Origin: Lutibacter sp.
Lineage (GTDB): Bacteria > Bacteroidota > Bacteroidia > Flavobacteriales > Flavobacteriaceae
DNA: 64,000 nucleotides
Reading direction: 5' to 3'
Assembly: GCF_021647475.1 (NCBI RefSeq)
Contig: NZ_JAKIUR010000005.1
Coordinates: forward strand, 1-64,000
Shown: positions 34,096 through 42,805 of the stretch, in pieces
Numbering within the stretch: position 1 is the stretch's first letter
How the letters are laid out: each line of letters begins with the position of its first letter
Program-made: the position numbers and the translations under genes
Notes under the pieces: generated by a model
Told to the model about the DNA's origin: nothing
Database searches by the model: none
The model's input: only the letters and a program-made list of their open reading frames with translations

Positions 34096-34770
34096 ATGAA
34101 AAAAGGATTAAAATTAGTTATTATATTATGTTTTTTATATAACAACTCAAATGCACAAAGAATTTCAATTAAACGTATTGAAAGTAGATTAATCACAAAC
34201 GAAGGAATTGAGTTTATTGGTAGTATAAAAGATAAAAATAGAGATTTATACATTTTTCAAAAATGGAATAATAATGGAATTTTATTTGTTAATAATAAAA
34301 GATATCTACTTTCAAATATAAATTTTGATATCACAACTAATTCTTTTGAAAGTAGAATTAGTAGGAAAAAGTATTTTTCATTTAAAAATTCTGAAATTGA
34401 TTCTGTTTTTATCAATAATTTGTTATTTAAAAAAATAGGTAATTCTTTTTATGAAGTCTTATTTGAAAAAGGTAATTTTTTATTTCTAAAAAAACATGAT
34501 ATTACATATCAAAAAGGAATAGAAAATAGAATAGATGGTTCGGTAGGTAAGTCTAAAGCTTTATTGTCTTACAAGTATCTTGTTAAAATAAACAATAAAT
34601 TTAAAAAGATAGAATTAAATAAAAAAAATATAATTAGTTTATTTGATGATAAATTAGAAAGAGAAAAACTTATTCAGTTTGTTAAAAAAAATAAATTATC
34701 TTATAGAAGTCTTAAGGATGTTATTAAAATATTTAAGTTTTTGTTAAATAATTCAGGCAAATTAAGTTAA
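34096..34770 (+). CDS. Secreted flavobacterial protein of unknown function (paralogue of 6367-7071)
   Basis: The 224-residue product has a Sec signal peptide (about 1-20, ending NSNAQ). The body is beta-rich (IFQKWNNNGILFVNNKRYLL) and the C-terminus basic and helical (IELNKKNIISLFDDKLEREK, then IQFVKKNKLSYRSLKDVIKI). It shares plan and key phrases with the minus-strand gene at 6367, so both look like members of one secreted family of unknown role. Very low GC and Lys/Asn-rich codon use, compared with the ribosomal genes next to it, may simply reflect low expression. It lies in its own unit between the ribosomal terminator and carA. Confidence 0.72.
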   Translation: MKKGLKLVIILCFLYNNSNAQRISIKRIESRLITNEGIEFIGSIKDKNRDLYIFQKWNNNGILFVNNKRYLLSNINFDITTNSFESRISRKKYFSFKNSEIDSVFINNLLFKKIGNSFYEVLFEKGNFLFLKKHDITYQKGIENRIDGSVGKSKALLSYKYLVKINNKFKKIELNKKNIISLFDDKLEREKLIQFVKKNKLSYRSLKDVIKIFKFLLNNSGKLS

Positions 34771-34807
34771 ATACTTTATAAAAATGAATAATATTTTTTG
34801 ATAATAT

Positions 34808-35920
34808 ATGAAATACAAACAACATACAAAAGCTGTTTTATTGTTAGCGGACGGAACTATTTTTGAAGGTAGATCTATTGGAATGAATGGAACTGCATTT
34901 GGCGAAATTTGTTTTAATACTGGTGTTACTGGTTATCAAGAAGTGTTTACAGATCCTTCTTATTTTGGACAAATACTGCTTACAACTAATGCTCATATAG
35001 GTAATTACGGCGTTAATAATGATGAAAGTGAATCTGATTCTGTCAAAATAGCGGGTTTAGTTTGTAAAAATTTTAGCTATTCTAATTCAAGAGATGATTC
35101 TGACGATTCTCTTGAAAATTATCTTAAAAATCAGCAAGTAATGGCAATTGAAAATGTAGATACACGTGCTGTTGTTAGATATATTAGAGATAAAGGAGCT
35201 ATGAATGCAGTAATTTCAACAGAAACTGATATTCAAAAATTAAAAGAAGAACTAAAAAATGTTCCCTCTATGGAAGGTTTAGAACTGGCTTCAAAAGTTT
35301 CTACAAAAAAAACTTACTTTTTTGGAAATAAAAATGCAGCCTATAAAATTGCTGCTCTTGATATTGGTATAAAAAAAAGTATTTTAAAAAATTTGGCAAC
35401 CAGAGATTGCTATATTAAAGTATTTCCGTACAATGCCACTTTTAAAGAATTAGAATCGTTTAAGCCAGATGGTTATTTTTTATCTAATGGACCTGGTGAC
35501 CCAACTCCATTAAAAGAAGCTCAAAAACTAACAAGAGAAATAATTAAAAGAAACTTGCCACTTTTTGGTATTTGTTTAGGACATCAAATAATTGCTTTGG
35601 CAAACGGTATTTCAACATATAAAATGCATAATGGGCATAGAGGAATAAATCATCCTGTACAAAATTTAAGTACTGGAAAAGGAGAAATAACTTCTCAAAA
35701 TCATGGTTTTGTTGTAAATAAAGAAGAAGTTGAAAACAACAAAGATTTTGAAATAACTCATATTCATTTAAATGATAATACTTTATCAGGAATGAAAATG
35801 AAACACAAAAATTGTTTTTCAGTGCAATATCATCCTGAAGCTAATCCAGGTCCACATGATTCTTCTTATTTATTTGATCAATTTATTGAAAATATTACTG
35901 CCTTTAAAAATTCAAAATAA
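34808..35920 (+). CDS. carA: Carbamoyl-phosphate synthase small (glutaminase) subunit
   Basis: 370 residues. The N-terminal CPSase small-chain domain (about 1-150; LLLADGTIFEGRSIG, FNTGVTGYQEVFTDPSY) precedes a class I glutamine amidotransferase domain. Its triad is visible: Cys256 in FGICLGHQ and His341/Glu343 in VQYHPEANP. It releases ammonia from glutamine for carbamoyl phosphate used in arginine and pyrimidine synthesis. carB is not adjacent. The position between the ribosomal operon and eno is, as I recall, common in Flavobacteriaceae. Confidence 0.97.
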   Translation: MKYKQHTKAVLLLADGTIFEGRSIGMNGTAFGEICFNTGVTGYQEVFTDPSYFGQILLTTNAHIGNYGVNNDESESDSVKIAGLVCKNFSYSNSRDDSDDSLENYLKNQQVMAIENVDTRAVVRYIRDKGAMNAVISTETDIQKLKEELKNVPSMEGLELASKVSTKKTYFFGNKNAAYKIAALDIGIKKSILKNLATRDCYIKVFPYNATFKELESFKPDGYFLSNGPGDPTPLKEAQKLTREIIKRNLPLFGICLGHQIIALANGISTYKMHNGHRGINHPVQNLSTGKGEITSQNHGFVVNKEEVENNKDFEITHIHLNDNTLSGMKMKHKNCFSVQYHPEANPGPHDSSYLFDQFIENITAFKNSK

Positions 35921-36017
35921 TTAGTTTTTGAATTTTATAGATTTATTATTGAATAAAAATTCGAAAACGTTATCGTATAATCATTTTAATAATAAAGCCT
36001 AATTAAGACTTATTTTG

Positions 36018-36025
36018 TAATTTTG
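36018..36025 (+). promoter_or_regulatory. Probable -7 element for eno
   Basis: TAATTTTG matches the TAnnTTTG consensus and lies 33 bp before the eno ATG. No clear -33 TTG is visible at the right distance. Confidence 0.5.
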
Positions 36026-36058
36026 AATCAAAGAAAAATAATTTTAAAATATAAAAAA

Positions 36059-37345
36059 ATGAGTATAATATTAAGTGTTCATGCACGTCAAATTTTTGAT
36101 TCAAGAGGAAATCCAACTGTTGAAGTTGATGTGATAACTGAAAACGGAGTTTTAGGTAGAGCAGCAGTACCATCGGGTGCTTCAACTGGTGAACATGAAG
36201 CAGTAGAACTTAGAGATGGAGGAAGTGATTATATGGGTAAAGGTGTTTTAACCGCTGTAAATAATGTAAATACTATTATTGCTCCAGAAGTTGTTGGTTA
36301 TTCAGTTTTTGAACAAAATGAAATCGATAATTTTCTAATTGAATTAGATGGTACACCTAATAAAGCTAAATTAGGAGCTAATGCTATTTTAGGAGTTTCT
36401 CTTGCTGTTGCAAAAGCCGCAGCTAATGAACTTAACTTACCTTTATATAGATATATTGGTGGAGTAAGTGCAAATACATTACCAGTTCCAATGATGAATA
36501 TTGTAAATGGTGGTTCACATTCTGATGCTCCAATAGCTTTTCAAGAATTTATGATTATGCCAGTGATGGCTAAAAATTTCACTCAGGCAATTAAAATGGG
36601 TACAGAAATTTTTCATAATCTTAAAAAAGTATTAAAAGATAGAGGATTAAGTACAGCTGTTGGTGATGAAGGTGGTTTTGCACCAAATTTTGAAGGTATT
36701 GAAGATGCATTAGAAACCATTATAAAAGCGATAACCAAAGCTGGTTATAAAGCTGGAGAAGAAGTTATGATTGCATTGGATCCTGCATCTTCCGAATTTT
36801 ACATTGATGGTAAATATGATTATAGAAAATTTGAAGGTGAAAAAGGAGCTGTTAGAAATGCAGCTGAACAAGTTGAATATTTAGACTATTTGGTTTCTAA
36901 ATATCCAATAATTTCTATTGAAGATGGTATGGCTGAAGACGATTGGGAAGGATGGAAATTACAAAATAAAGTTTTAGGGAATAAAATTCAAATTGTGGGT
37001 GATGATATTTTTGTGACAAATGTTGAACGTTTGGCTCGGGGTATTAAAGAAGGTTCTGCAAACTCCATTTTAATTAAATTAAACCAAATTGGTACATTAA
37101 CGGAAACTATTTCAGCTATTAATATGGCTCATAATGCAGGATACACCTGCGTTATTTCTCATAGGTCAGGAGAAACAGAAGATACCACAATTGCAGATTT
37201 AGCAGTAGCCTTAAATACTGGTCAAATTAAAACAGGTTCGGCTTCAAGGACGGATAGAATTTCAAAATACAATCAGTTACTCAGAATTGAAGAAGAATTA
37301 GGAGATACTGCATTTTTTCCTCAAAGAAAAGCGTTTAAATTCTAA
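36059..37345 (+). CDS. eno: Enolase (phosphopyruvate hydratase)
   Basis: 428 residues from the ATG at 36059, giving the family start MSIILSVHARQIFDSRGNPT. A TTG at 36023 is in frame but overlaps the -7 promoter element. Catalytic and Mg-binding signatures are present: GASTGEHEAVELRDG, GDEGGFAPNF (proton donor Glu region), the metal ligand Asp in MIALDPASSEF, SIEDGMAEDDWEGW, and LIKLNQIGTLTE with the catalytic Lys. It interconverts 2-phosphoglycerate and phosphoenolpyruvate in glycolysis. A terminator follows. Confidence 0.98.
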   Translation: MSIILSVHARQIFDSRGNPTVEVDVITENGVLGRAAVPSGASTGEHEAVELRDGGSDYMGKGVLTAVNNVNTIIAPEVVGYSVFEQNEIDNFLIELDGTPNKAKLGANAILGVSLAVAKAAANELNLPLYRYIGGVSANTLPVPMMNIVNGGSHSDAPIAFQEFMIMPVMAKNFTQAIKMGTEIFHNLKKVLKDRGLSTAVGDEGGFAPNFEGIEDALETIIKAITKAGYKAGEEVMIALDPASSEFYIDGKYDYRKFEGEKGAVRNAAEQVEYLDYLVSKYPIISIEDGMAEDDWEGWKLQNKVLGNKIQIVGDDIFVTNVERLARGIKEGSANSILIKLNQIGTLTETISAINMAHNAGYTCVISHRSGETEDTTIADLAVALNTGQIKTGSASRTDRISKYNQLLRIEEELGDTAFFPQRKAFKF

Positions 37346-37370
37346 TATTCAGGTAATTATAAATTTTTTA

Positions 37371-37399
37371 AAAAGCCAACATTTTAAAATGTTGGCTTT
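37371..37399. terminator. Terminator after eno
   Basis: Perfect stem AAAGCCAACATT/AATGTTGGCTTT with a short loop and a T-rich 3' side, 26 bp after the eno stop. Confidence 0.92.
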
Positions 37400-37543
37400 C
37401 TTATTTACAAAAAAATATGGAGTTTATCAGTATCAAAAGTTACTAAAATTAAAGTAACTTTATGATATTTATCATCTTTTTCGACGCTATAACTTCTTAA
37501 CTTTGAGAAGATTGAATAAAAATAACATAAAATAAACATAATC

Positions 37544-38851
37544 ATGAGCGCTTTAAAAGATAAATTGTATGAAAAAATTCAAATTCAACGTCCAAAAACT
37601 ACTAGGTTAGTTAAGGAATTTGGTGATAGAGTTATTGACCAAGTTAAAGTTTCACAAATTATAGGAGGAATGAGAGGAATTAAAAGTTTAGTTACTGATA
37701 TTTCGTATTTAGACCCTATGGAAGGTATTCGATATCGTGGTTATACGTTACCTGAAGTTTTAGAAAAATTACCAAAACCAAAAGGAGCTGAAATGCCTTA
37801 TGTTGAAGGATTATATTATTTATTATTAACAGGAGAAATTCCAACACAAAAAGAAGTGGAAGAATTGATGATTGATTTTAATAATAGAAGAACAATTCCT
37901 CAATACGTTAGAGACGTAATTGATGCTTTTCCAAGTGAAAGTAGTCCAATGGCAATTTTATCTGCTGCAGTTATGAGTTTAGAAAGAGAATCTCTTTTTA
38001 ATGTAAAATACAAACAAGGGATGAGTAAAATGGATTATTGGGATGCAACTTATGAAGATTCCACTAACTTATTAGCTAAAATGCCTTTAATTGGAGCTTA
38101 TATTTATAATAAACTATATCATCCTGAAAAAGGACATCGTTATGCAGATCCAACTTTAGATTTAGGTGCAAATTTTGCTTATATGATGGGTAAAGATAAA
38201 CCTTATGATGATGTTTCTAGAATGTATTTTATTATTCATGCAGATCATGAAAGTGGAAATGTTAGTGCACATACAGCTCATTTAGTTGCCAGTTCATTGT
38301 CTGACGTTTATTATGCTAATTCAGCAATGATTAATGGTTTAGCAGGCCCATTACACGGTTTAGCTAATCAAGAAGTACTTCGTTGGCTTCAAGGTTTAAG
38401 AAAGCAAATGGGAGGAAAATTACCATCTGAAGAAGAAATGAAAAAATATGTTTGGGATACTTTAAATAGTGGACAAGTAATTCCAGGTTATGGACATGCG
38501 GTTTTGCGTAAAACAGACCCTAGATATGCGGTTCAACGTGAATTCTGCTTGAAACACTTACCTGAAGATGAATTATTTAAATATGTAGATGCTTTATACA
38601 AAGTTGTTCCAGATATTTTAAGAGAGCAAGGTAAAGCTAAAAACCCATGGCCAAATGTAGATGCTCAATCTGGAGTTGTTCAATGGCATTATGGTGTTAC
38701 TCAATTCGATTTTTACACGGTATTGTTTGCTATTGGACGTTCCATAGGTGTATTATCAAATATTATTTGGGATAGAGCCTTAGGTTATTCCTTAGAAAGA
38801 CCAAAATCATTAACTACAAAAATGATTGAAGATATGGTTAAAGCCAATTAA
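37544..38851 (+). CDS. Citrate synthase, mitochondrial (eukaryotic) type
   Basis: 435 residues. It resembles mitochondrial citrate synthase rather than bacterial GltA: MEGIRYRGYTLPEVLEKLPK, HADHESGNVSAHTAHLVASS, NGLAGPLHGLANQEVLRWLQ, PGYGHAVLRKTDPRYAVQRE and GKAKNPWPNVDAQSGV are near-verbatim matches to the animal enzyme as I remember it. Catalytic residues (the HADHE His, the GYGHAVL His and the NVDAQSG Asp) are present. It condenses acetyl-CoA with oxaloacetate. It has its own promoter region and terminator (38871-38897). A second, bacterial-type citrate synthase follows after one MITE. Confidence 0.93.
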   Translation: MSALKDKLYEKIQIQRPKTTRLVKEFGDRVIDQVKVSQIIGGMRGIKSLVTDISYLDPMEGIRYRGYTLPEVLEKLPKPKGAEMPYVEGLYYLLLTGEIPTQKEVEELMIDFNNRRTIPQYVRDVIDAFPSESSPMAILSAAVMSLERESLFNVKYKQGMSKMDYWDATYEDSTNLLAKMPLIGAYIYNKLYHPEKGHRYADPTLDLGANFAYMMGKDKPYDDVSRMYFIIHADHESGNVSAHTAHLVASSLSDVYYANSAMINGLAGPLHGLANQEVLRWLQGLRKQMGGKLPSEEEMKKYVWDTLNSGQVIPGYGHAVLRKTDPRYAVQREFCLKHLPEDELFKYVDALYKVVPDILREQGKAKNPWPNVDAQSGVVQWHYGVTQFDFYTVLFAIGRSIGVLSNIIWDRALGYSLERPKSLTTKMIEDMVKAN

Positions 38852-38870
38852 GCTTATTTCTATTCATTAT

Positions 38871-38897
38871 AAAAACACCACTTTAAGTGGTGTTTTT
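38871..38897. terminator. Terminator after the first citrate synthase gene
   Basis: Stem AAAAACACCAC/GTGGTGTTTTT with a 5-base loop, then more T. It lies 20 bp after the stop codon and 12 bp before MITE A4. Confidence 0.92.
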
Positions 38898-38908
38898 TTT
38901 ATATTCAT

Positions 38909-39091
38909 AACCCGTTGTGCATTATGATAAAATTTCGTCAATTCGAGTGAATTTTAGCCTTTTTAGGCTTAAAATTAGTATCGAGAATAGGTTTTTTATT
39001 TAAAAACAGTCGTTCTCGATACAATTTTTTATCAAAAATTACTCGAACTGACGTAACAGTAAGTTTAAAAAGTTATAATGCACAACGGGTT
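38909..39091 (-). repeat. MITE family A, copy A4 (full length, 183 bp)
   Basis: Perfect 17-bp terminal inverted repeats AACCCGTTGTGCATTAT (38909-38925) and its complement (39075-39091). The flanks read T-A on both sides (TAACCCG...CGGGTTA). It lies in the opposite orientation to A1-A3 and is inserted between the two citrate synthase genes, downstream of one terminator and upstream of the next promoter. Confidence 0.92.
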
Positions 39092-39134
39092 ATTTATAGT
39101 AAAAGTATTATTTTAAAAGACCCTTTAAATTTTG

Positions 39135-39142
39135 TACTTTCG
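39135..39142 (+). promoter_or_regulatory. Possible -7 element for second citrate synthase
   Basis: TACTTTCG, one mismatch to TAnnTTTG, 22-31 bp before the two possible starts. It lies outside MITE A4, so the insertion does not break it. Confidence 0.4.
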
Positions 39143-39173
39143 TGTAAATTTTAATTTCAAATAAATGGTAGAG

Positions 39174-40460
39174 ATGAGTGATAAAGCAACATTAGAAATA
39201 GACGGCAAAAAATTTGAGTTTCCTATTATAAGAGGTACTGAAAATGAAGTTTCTATTGATATTAAATCGTTAAGAAGTAGTACAAACGGAATTATAACTT
39301 TAGATTCTGGATTTAAAAATACAGGATCTTGTAAAAGTGCTATTACCTTTTTAAATGGAGAAGAAGGTATATTGCGTTATAGAGGTTATGCTATTGAAGA
39401 TTTGGCTGAAAACTCTAATTTCTTAGAAGTTGCTTTTTTAATCATTTTTGGAGAATTACCTACTAAAAAACAGTTTGAAAAATTTGAAAATGATATTAAA
39501 GCAGAATCATTGTTAAATGAGGAAATGAAAAATATAATAAGTGGCTTTCCTAAAGTGGCACATCCTATGGGTATGTTATCGTCACTTACAAGTGCACTTA
39601 CTGCATTTAATCCTATTACAGTGGATATTAGTAGTGAAAAGGATATGTATAATGCAATTGTTAAATTGTTAGGTAAATTTCCTGTTTTAGCGGCTTGGGC
39701 ACATAGTATTAATAGAGGAACACCTTTAAATTATGCTGATAATTCCCTTGATTATATTGCTAATATTATGCAAATGTTATTTAAAATTCCTACTAAAAAA
39801 TATATAATGAATTCCATAACGGTAGAGGCTTTAGACAAACTTTTAATTCTTCATGAAGATCATGAACAAAATTGTTCTACTTCAACAGTTAGGATCGTAG
39901 GATCTTCTGAAGCTGGTTTATTTGCTTCTGTTTCAGCTGGCGTTTCTGCATTATGGGGAAGATTACACGGAGGTGCAAACCAAGCTGTTATCGAAATGTT
40001 AGAACAAATTGAAAAAGATGGTGGTGATGTTGAAAAATTTATATTAAAGGCTAAAGACAAAAATGATCCATTCCGATTAATGGGATTTGGACATAGAGTT
40101 TATAAAAATTTCGATCCAAGAGCTCGTATTATCAAATCTTATGCTGATGAGGTTTTAAAAGATTTAAATATTGAAGATCCTGCACTAAAAATAGCAAGAC
40201 ATTTAGAAGAAGTTGCTTTAAAAGATGAATACTTTGTAAGTAGAAAATTATATCCAAATGTTGATTTCTACTCAGGAATTATTTATAGAGCATTAGGTAT
40301 TCCATCTGAAATGTTTACAGTAATGTTTGCTATTGGTCGTTTGCCAGGTTGGATTGCTCAATGGAGAGAAATGCGTTTAAATCATGAGCCAATTGGCCGT
40401 CCTCGTCAACTATATGTTGGTGAAAATTTAAGAAAATATACTTCGATAAAAAACAGATAG
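39174..40460 (+). CDS. gltA: Citrate synthase, bacterial type (GltA)
   Basis: 428 residues from the ATG at 39174 (MSDKATLEIDGKKFEFPIIR). An ATG three codons upstream (39165) is equally possible. The enzyme shows the N-terminal beta domain of hexameric-type GltA, RYRGYAIEDLAENSNFLEVA, LHEDHEQNCSTSTVRIVGSS (His), GFGHRVYKNFDPRA (His) and NVDFYSGIIYRALGIPSEMF (Asp). It catalyses the first TCA step. It is only distantly related to the upstream citrate synthase, so this is not a recent tandem duplication. Proximity to eno is usual in Flavobacteriaceae, as I recall. Confidence 0.95.
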   Translation: MSDKATLEIDGKKFEFPIIRGTENEVSIDIKSLRSSTNGIITLDSGFKNTGSCKSAITFLNGEEGILRYRGYAIEDLAENSNFLEVAFLIIFGELPTKKQFEKFENDIKAESLLNEEMKNIISGFPKVAHPMGMLSSLTSALTAFNPITVDISSEKDMYNAIVKLLGKFPVLAAWAHSINRGTPLNYADNSLDYIANIMQMLFKIPTKKYIMNSITVEALDKLLILHEDHEQNCSTSTVRIVGSSEAGLFASVSAGVSALWGRLHGGANQAVIEMLEQIEKDGGDVEKFILKAKDKNDPFRLMGFGHRVYKNFDPRARIIKSYADEVLKDLNIEDPALKIARHLEEVALKDEYFVSRKLYPNVDFYSGIIYRALGIPSEMFTVMFAIGRLPGWIAQWREMRLNHEPIGRPRQLYVGENLRKYTSIKNR

Positions 40461-40466
40461 CAAGGA

Positions 40467-40496
40467 TAAAAAAGTCAATGGAAGTTGGCTTTTTTA
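40467..40496 (+). terminator. Terminator after gltA
   Basis: AAAAAAGTCAA...TTGGCTTTTTT stem with a loop of 6 bases, 7 bp past the gltA stop. One non-Watson-Crick pair is present. Confidence 0.75.
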
Positions 40497-40531
40497 AATT
40501 AATATTTATTTTTAAGTTGATTTAAAAAAAT

Positions 40532-41446
40532 ATGAAAATCCCATTAAATATAAAAAACGAAACTTCACGTTTAAAATCGGTAATATTAGGTGTTGCCAAT
40601 AATAATGGTTCTACTCCAAAACCCGAAGATTGTTATGATCCTAAATCAAAACTACATGTTTTAGCAGGAACTTATCCTATTGAAAAAGATATGATTGCCG
40701 AAATGGATGCTTTTAATGCGGTTCTTTTAAAATATGATATTAAAGTTTATCGTCCAAAAGTATTGAAAAATGTAAACCAAATTTTTACTCGTGATATTGG
40801 TTTTGTAATAGATGATTTATTCTTTAAATCTAATATTTTACCTGATAGAATTAATGAATTACAAGCTATTAATCATGTTTTAAATCAGATAAATCCATCT
40901 AAAATAATAACACTTCCAGAAGAAGTTCATGTTGAAGGAGGAGATGTGATGCCTTGGAATAAACATTTATTTATTGGGACTTATACTGCTGAAGATTACC
41001 CAAATCAAATTACAGCTCGTACTAATAAAGCGGCGGTAGATTATTTTATAAAAAAGTTTCCAAACAAAAAAGTGAAATCTTTTGAATTACGTAAATCAAC
41101 AAATCCAAAAGAAAATGCATTGCATTTAGATTGTTGTTTTCAACCCATAGGAAAAGATAAAGCCATACTTCATAAAAATGGATTTCTATTAGAAGAGGAT
41201 TATAATTATCTAGTTTCTTTTTTTGGAAAAAATAATATTTTTGAAATTACCAAAGATGAAATGTACAATATGAATTCTAATGTGTTTTCAATTTCTGAAA
41301 AAGTAATTATTTCTGAACAAAATTTCACTAGGCTAAATAATTGGTTAAGAGCAAATGGATTTATTGTAGAAGAAATTCCCTATGCAGAAATTGCTAAGCA
41401 GGAAGGATTATTGCGGTGTTCAACCTTGCCATTAATAAGAGATTAG
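40532..41446 (+). CDS. DDAH/amidinotransferase-fold guanidino hydrolase
   Basis: 304 residues, the size of dimethylarginine dimethylaminohydrolase and far shorter than arginine deiminase (about 410). The catalytic set is visible: IFTRDIGFVI (Asp/Arg strand), EVHVEGGDVMPW (Glu and Asp), ALHLDCCFQPIG (His) and Cys296 in LLRCSTLPL. The family hydrolyses guanidino-type groups of arginine derivatives to citrulline, or citrulline itself in related CtlX proteins. The exact substrate cannot be fixed here. Position next to arcB and arcC (opposite strand) suggests it feeds citrulline or arginine breakdown. The gene is followed by a broken rocD remnant. Confidence 0.85.
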   Translation: MKIPLNIKNETSRLKSVILGVANNNGSTPKPEDCYDPKSKLHVLAGTYPIEKDMIAEMDAFNAVLLKYDIKVYRPKVLKNVNQIFTRDIGFVIDDLFFKSNILPDRINELQAINHVLNQINPSKIITLPEEVHVEGGDVMPWNKHLFIGTYTAEDYPNQITARTNKAAVDYFIKKFPNKKVKSFELRKSTNPKENALHLDCCFQPIGKDKAILHKNGFLLEEDYNYLVSFFGKNNIFEITKDEMYNMNSNVFSISEKVIISEQNFTRLNNWLRANGFIVEEIPYAEIAKQEGLLRCSTLPLIRD

Positions 41447-41462
41447 GATAGGAGATTCTGAT

Positions 41463-41715
41463 ATGATTACGGTTTTACGTGGTAAAGGATTACTTAATGC
41501 GATTGTAATAAAAGAATGGTAAAAATGCTTGGGATGTTTGCGTTAAATTAAAAGAGAATGGTTTATTGACAAAACCAATTCATGGAGATATTATTTGATT
41601 TACATCTCTATTAGTAATTACTGATGAACTAATTATGTCATGAGCTTCTATTATTGGCGAAACAATTAAATCGTTTGAAAAATTGATACTTCGAAAAATA
41701 AAAAAGGGTGATTAA
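41463..41715 (+). pseudogene. rocD: Decayed C-terminus of ornithine aminotransferase
   Basis: Only the last 80 or so codons remain. Frame 1 reads [15 protein letters not shown] (41472-41516) and then stops. Shifting by +1 gives NGKNAWDVCVKLKENGLLTK and PIHGDII, a TGA at 41596 where the family has Arg, then FTSLLVITDEL, a second TGA at 41641, and ASIIGETIKSFEK. These phrases match the C-terminus of OAT/RocD as I know it ([32 protein letters not shown]). There is no start region, one frameshift and two stops, so it is non-functional. The reading frame runs into the terminator at 41699. Confidence 0.88.
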
Positions 41716-41736
41716 AAATCACCCTTTTTTATTTTA
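41699..41736. terminator. Bidirectional terminator between rocD remnant and arcB
   Basis: Stem AAAAAAGGGTGATT/AATCACCCTTTTTT with a 3-base loop. It terminates arcCB on the minus strand (12 bp past the arcB stop) and anything read from the DDAH-like gene on the plus strand. Confidence 0.93.
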
Positions 41737-41747
41737 ACTATTTTATC

Positions 41748-42767
41748 TTATATAGTTGCAACCATTATGGCTTTTATGGTATGCATTCTGTTTTCTGCTT
41801 CATCAAAAACAATCGATTTATCAGATTCGAAAACTTCTTCAGTTACTTCCAATCCATCCAATCCAAATTTGGTAAATATTTCTTCTCCAACAGTTGTTTT
41901 TTTGTTATGAAAAGCAGGTAAACAATGCATAAATTTCACATTTTTATTATTGGCCAATTCCATTACTTTTTTATTAACTTGGTAAGGTTTCAATAGTTTA
42001 ATTCTCTTTTCCCAAACTTCATCAGCTTCTCCCATAGATACCCAAACATCAGTAATAATAAAATCACAATTATTAACGGCTTCAGCAACATCTTCAGTAA
42101 TTAATATTTTTGCACCCGAATCCTTAGCAATATTATTTACTTTTTCTAATAAACTTTTTTCTGGTTGAACTTCAGTTGGAGCAGCAATTCTAACATCCAT
42201 ACCCATTTTTGCTCCTATTATTAGTAAAGAATTCCCCATATTATTTCTTGCATCACCAAGATATGCGTATTTTATATCTTCAAATTTTTTATCGCTATGT
42301 TCTTTCATAGTCAAAAGATCCGCCAATACTTGAGTAGGATGGTATTCATTGGTTAAACCATTCCAAACCGTTACACCTGCGTTTTTTGCTAAAGACTCAA
42401 CAATTTCTTGTCCAAAACCTCTATATTCAATGCCATCAAACATTCTTCCAAGAACCCTAGCGGTATCTTCAATAGTTTCTTTTTTACCCATTTGCGAACC
42501 TGTAGGTCCAAGGTATGTTGTGCTACCACCAAGATCGTGTGTAGCAACTTCAAAAGCACATCTTGTTCTAGTTGAAGCTTTTTCAAAAATTAAGGCAACA
42601 TTTTTTCCTTTGAATATTTTCTTTAACTTCCCTTTTTTCTTGTCTTTTTTTAACTTAGCAGATAAAGATAAAAGATATTTTATTTCGTCTTTTGAAAAAT
42701 CTAATAAGGTTAGTAAATGTTTACCCTTTAGGCCTTTTTTGATTGATTTTTTTTCTGATTTGTTCAT
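41748..42767 (-). CDS. arcB: Ornithine carbamoyltransferase, probably catabolic (ArcB)
   Basis: 339 residues. The carbamoyl-phosphate loop FEKASTRTRCAFEVA, GPTGSQMGKKETIEDTARVL (SxxxKE loop), the ornithine-binding VWVSMGEADEVWEKR (SMG) and HCLPAFHNKKTT are all present. It interconverts citrulline plus phosphate with ornithine plus carbamoyl phosphate. The length and pairing with carbamate kinase 38 bp upstream point to the catabolic arginine-deiminase-pathway enzyme rather than biosynthetic ArgF. An extra Lys-rich segment (KKDKKKGKLKKIFKGK) lies near residue 50. Confidence 0.93.
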   Translation of the reverse strand: MNKSEKKSIKKGLKGKHLLTLLDFSKDEIKYLLSLSAKLKKDKKKGKLKKIFKGKNVALIFEKASTRTRCAFEVATHDLGGSTTYLGPTGSQMGKKETIEDTARVLGRMFDGIEYRGFGQEIVESLAKNAGVTVWNGLTNEYHPTQVLADLLTMKEHSDKKFEDIKYAYLGDARNNMGNSLLIIGAKMGMDVRIAAPTEVQPEKSLLEKVNNIAKDSGAKILITEDVAEAVNNCDFIITDVWVSMGEADEVWEKRIKLLKPYQVNKKVMELANNKNVKFMHCLPAFHNKKTTVGEEIFTKFGLDGLEVTEEVFESDKSIVFDEAENRMHTIKAIMVATI

Positions 42768-42805
42768 AAGATTTATAATAATTATTCGATTAATACATAG
42801 GTTTT

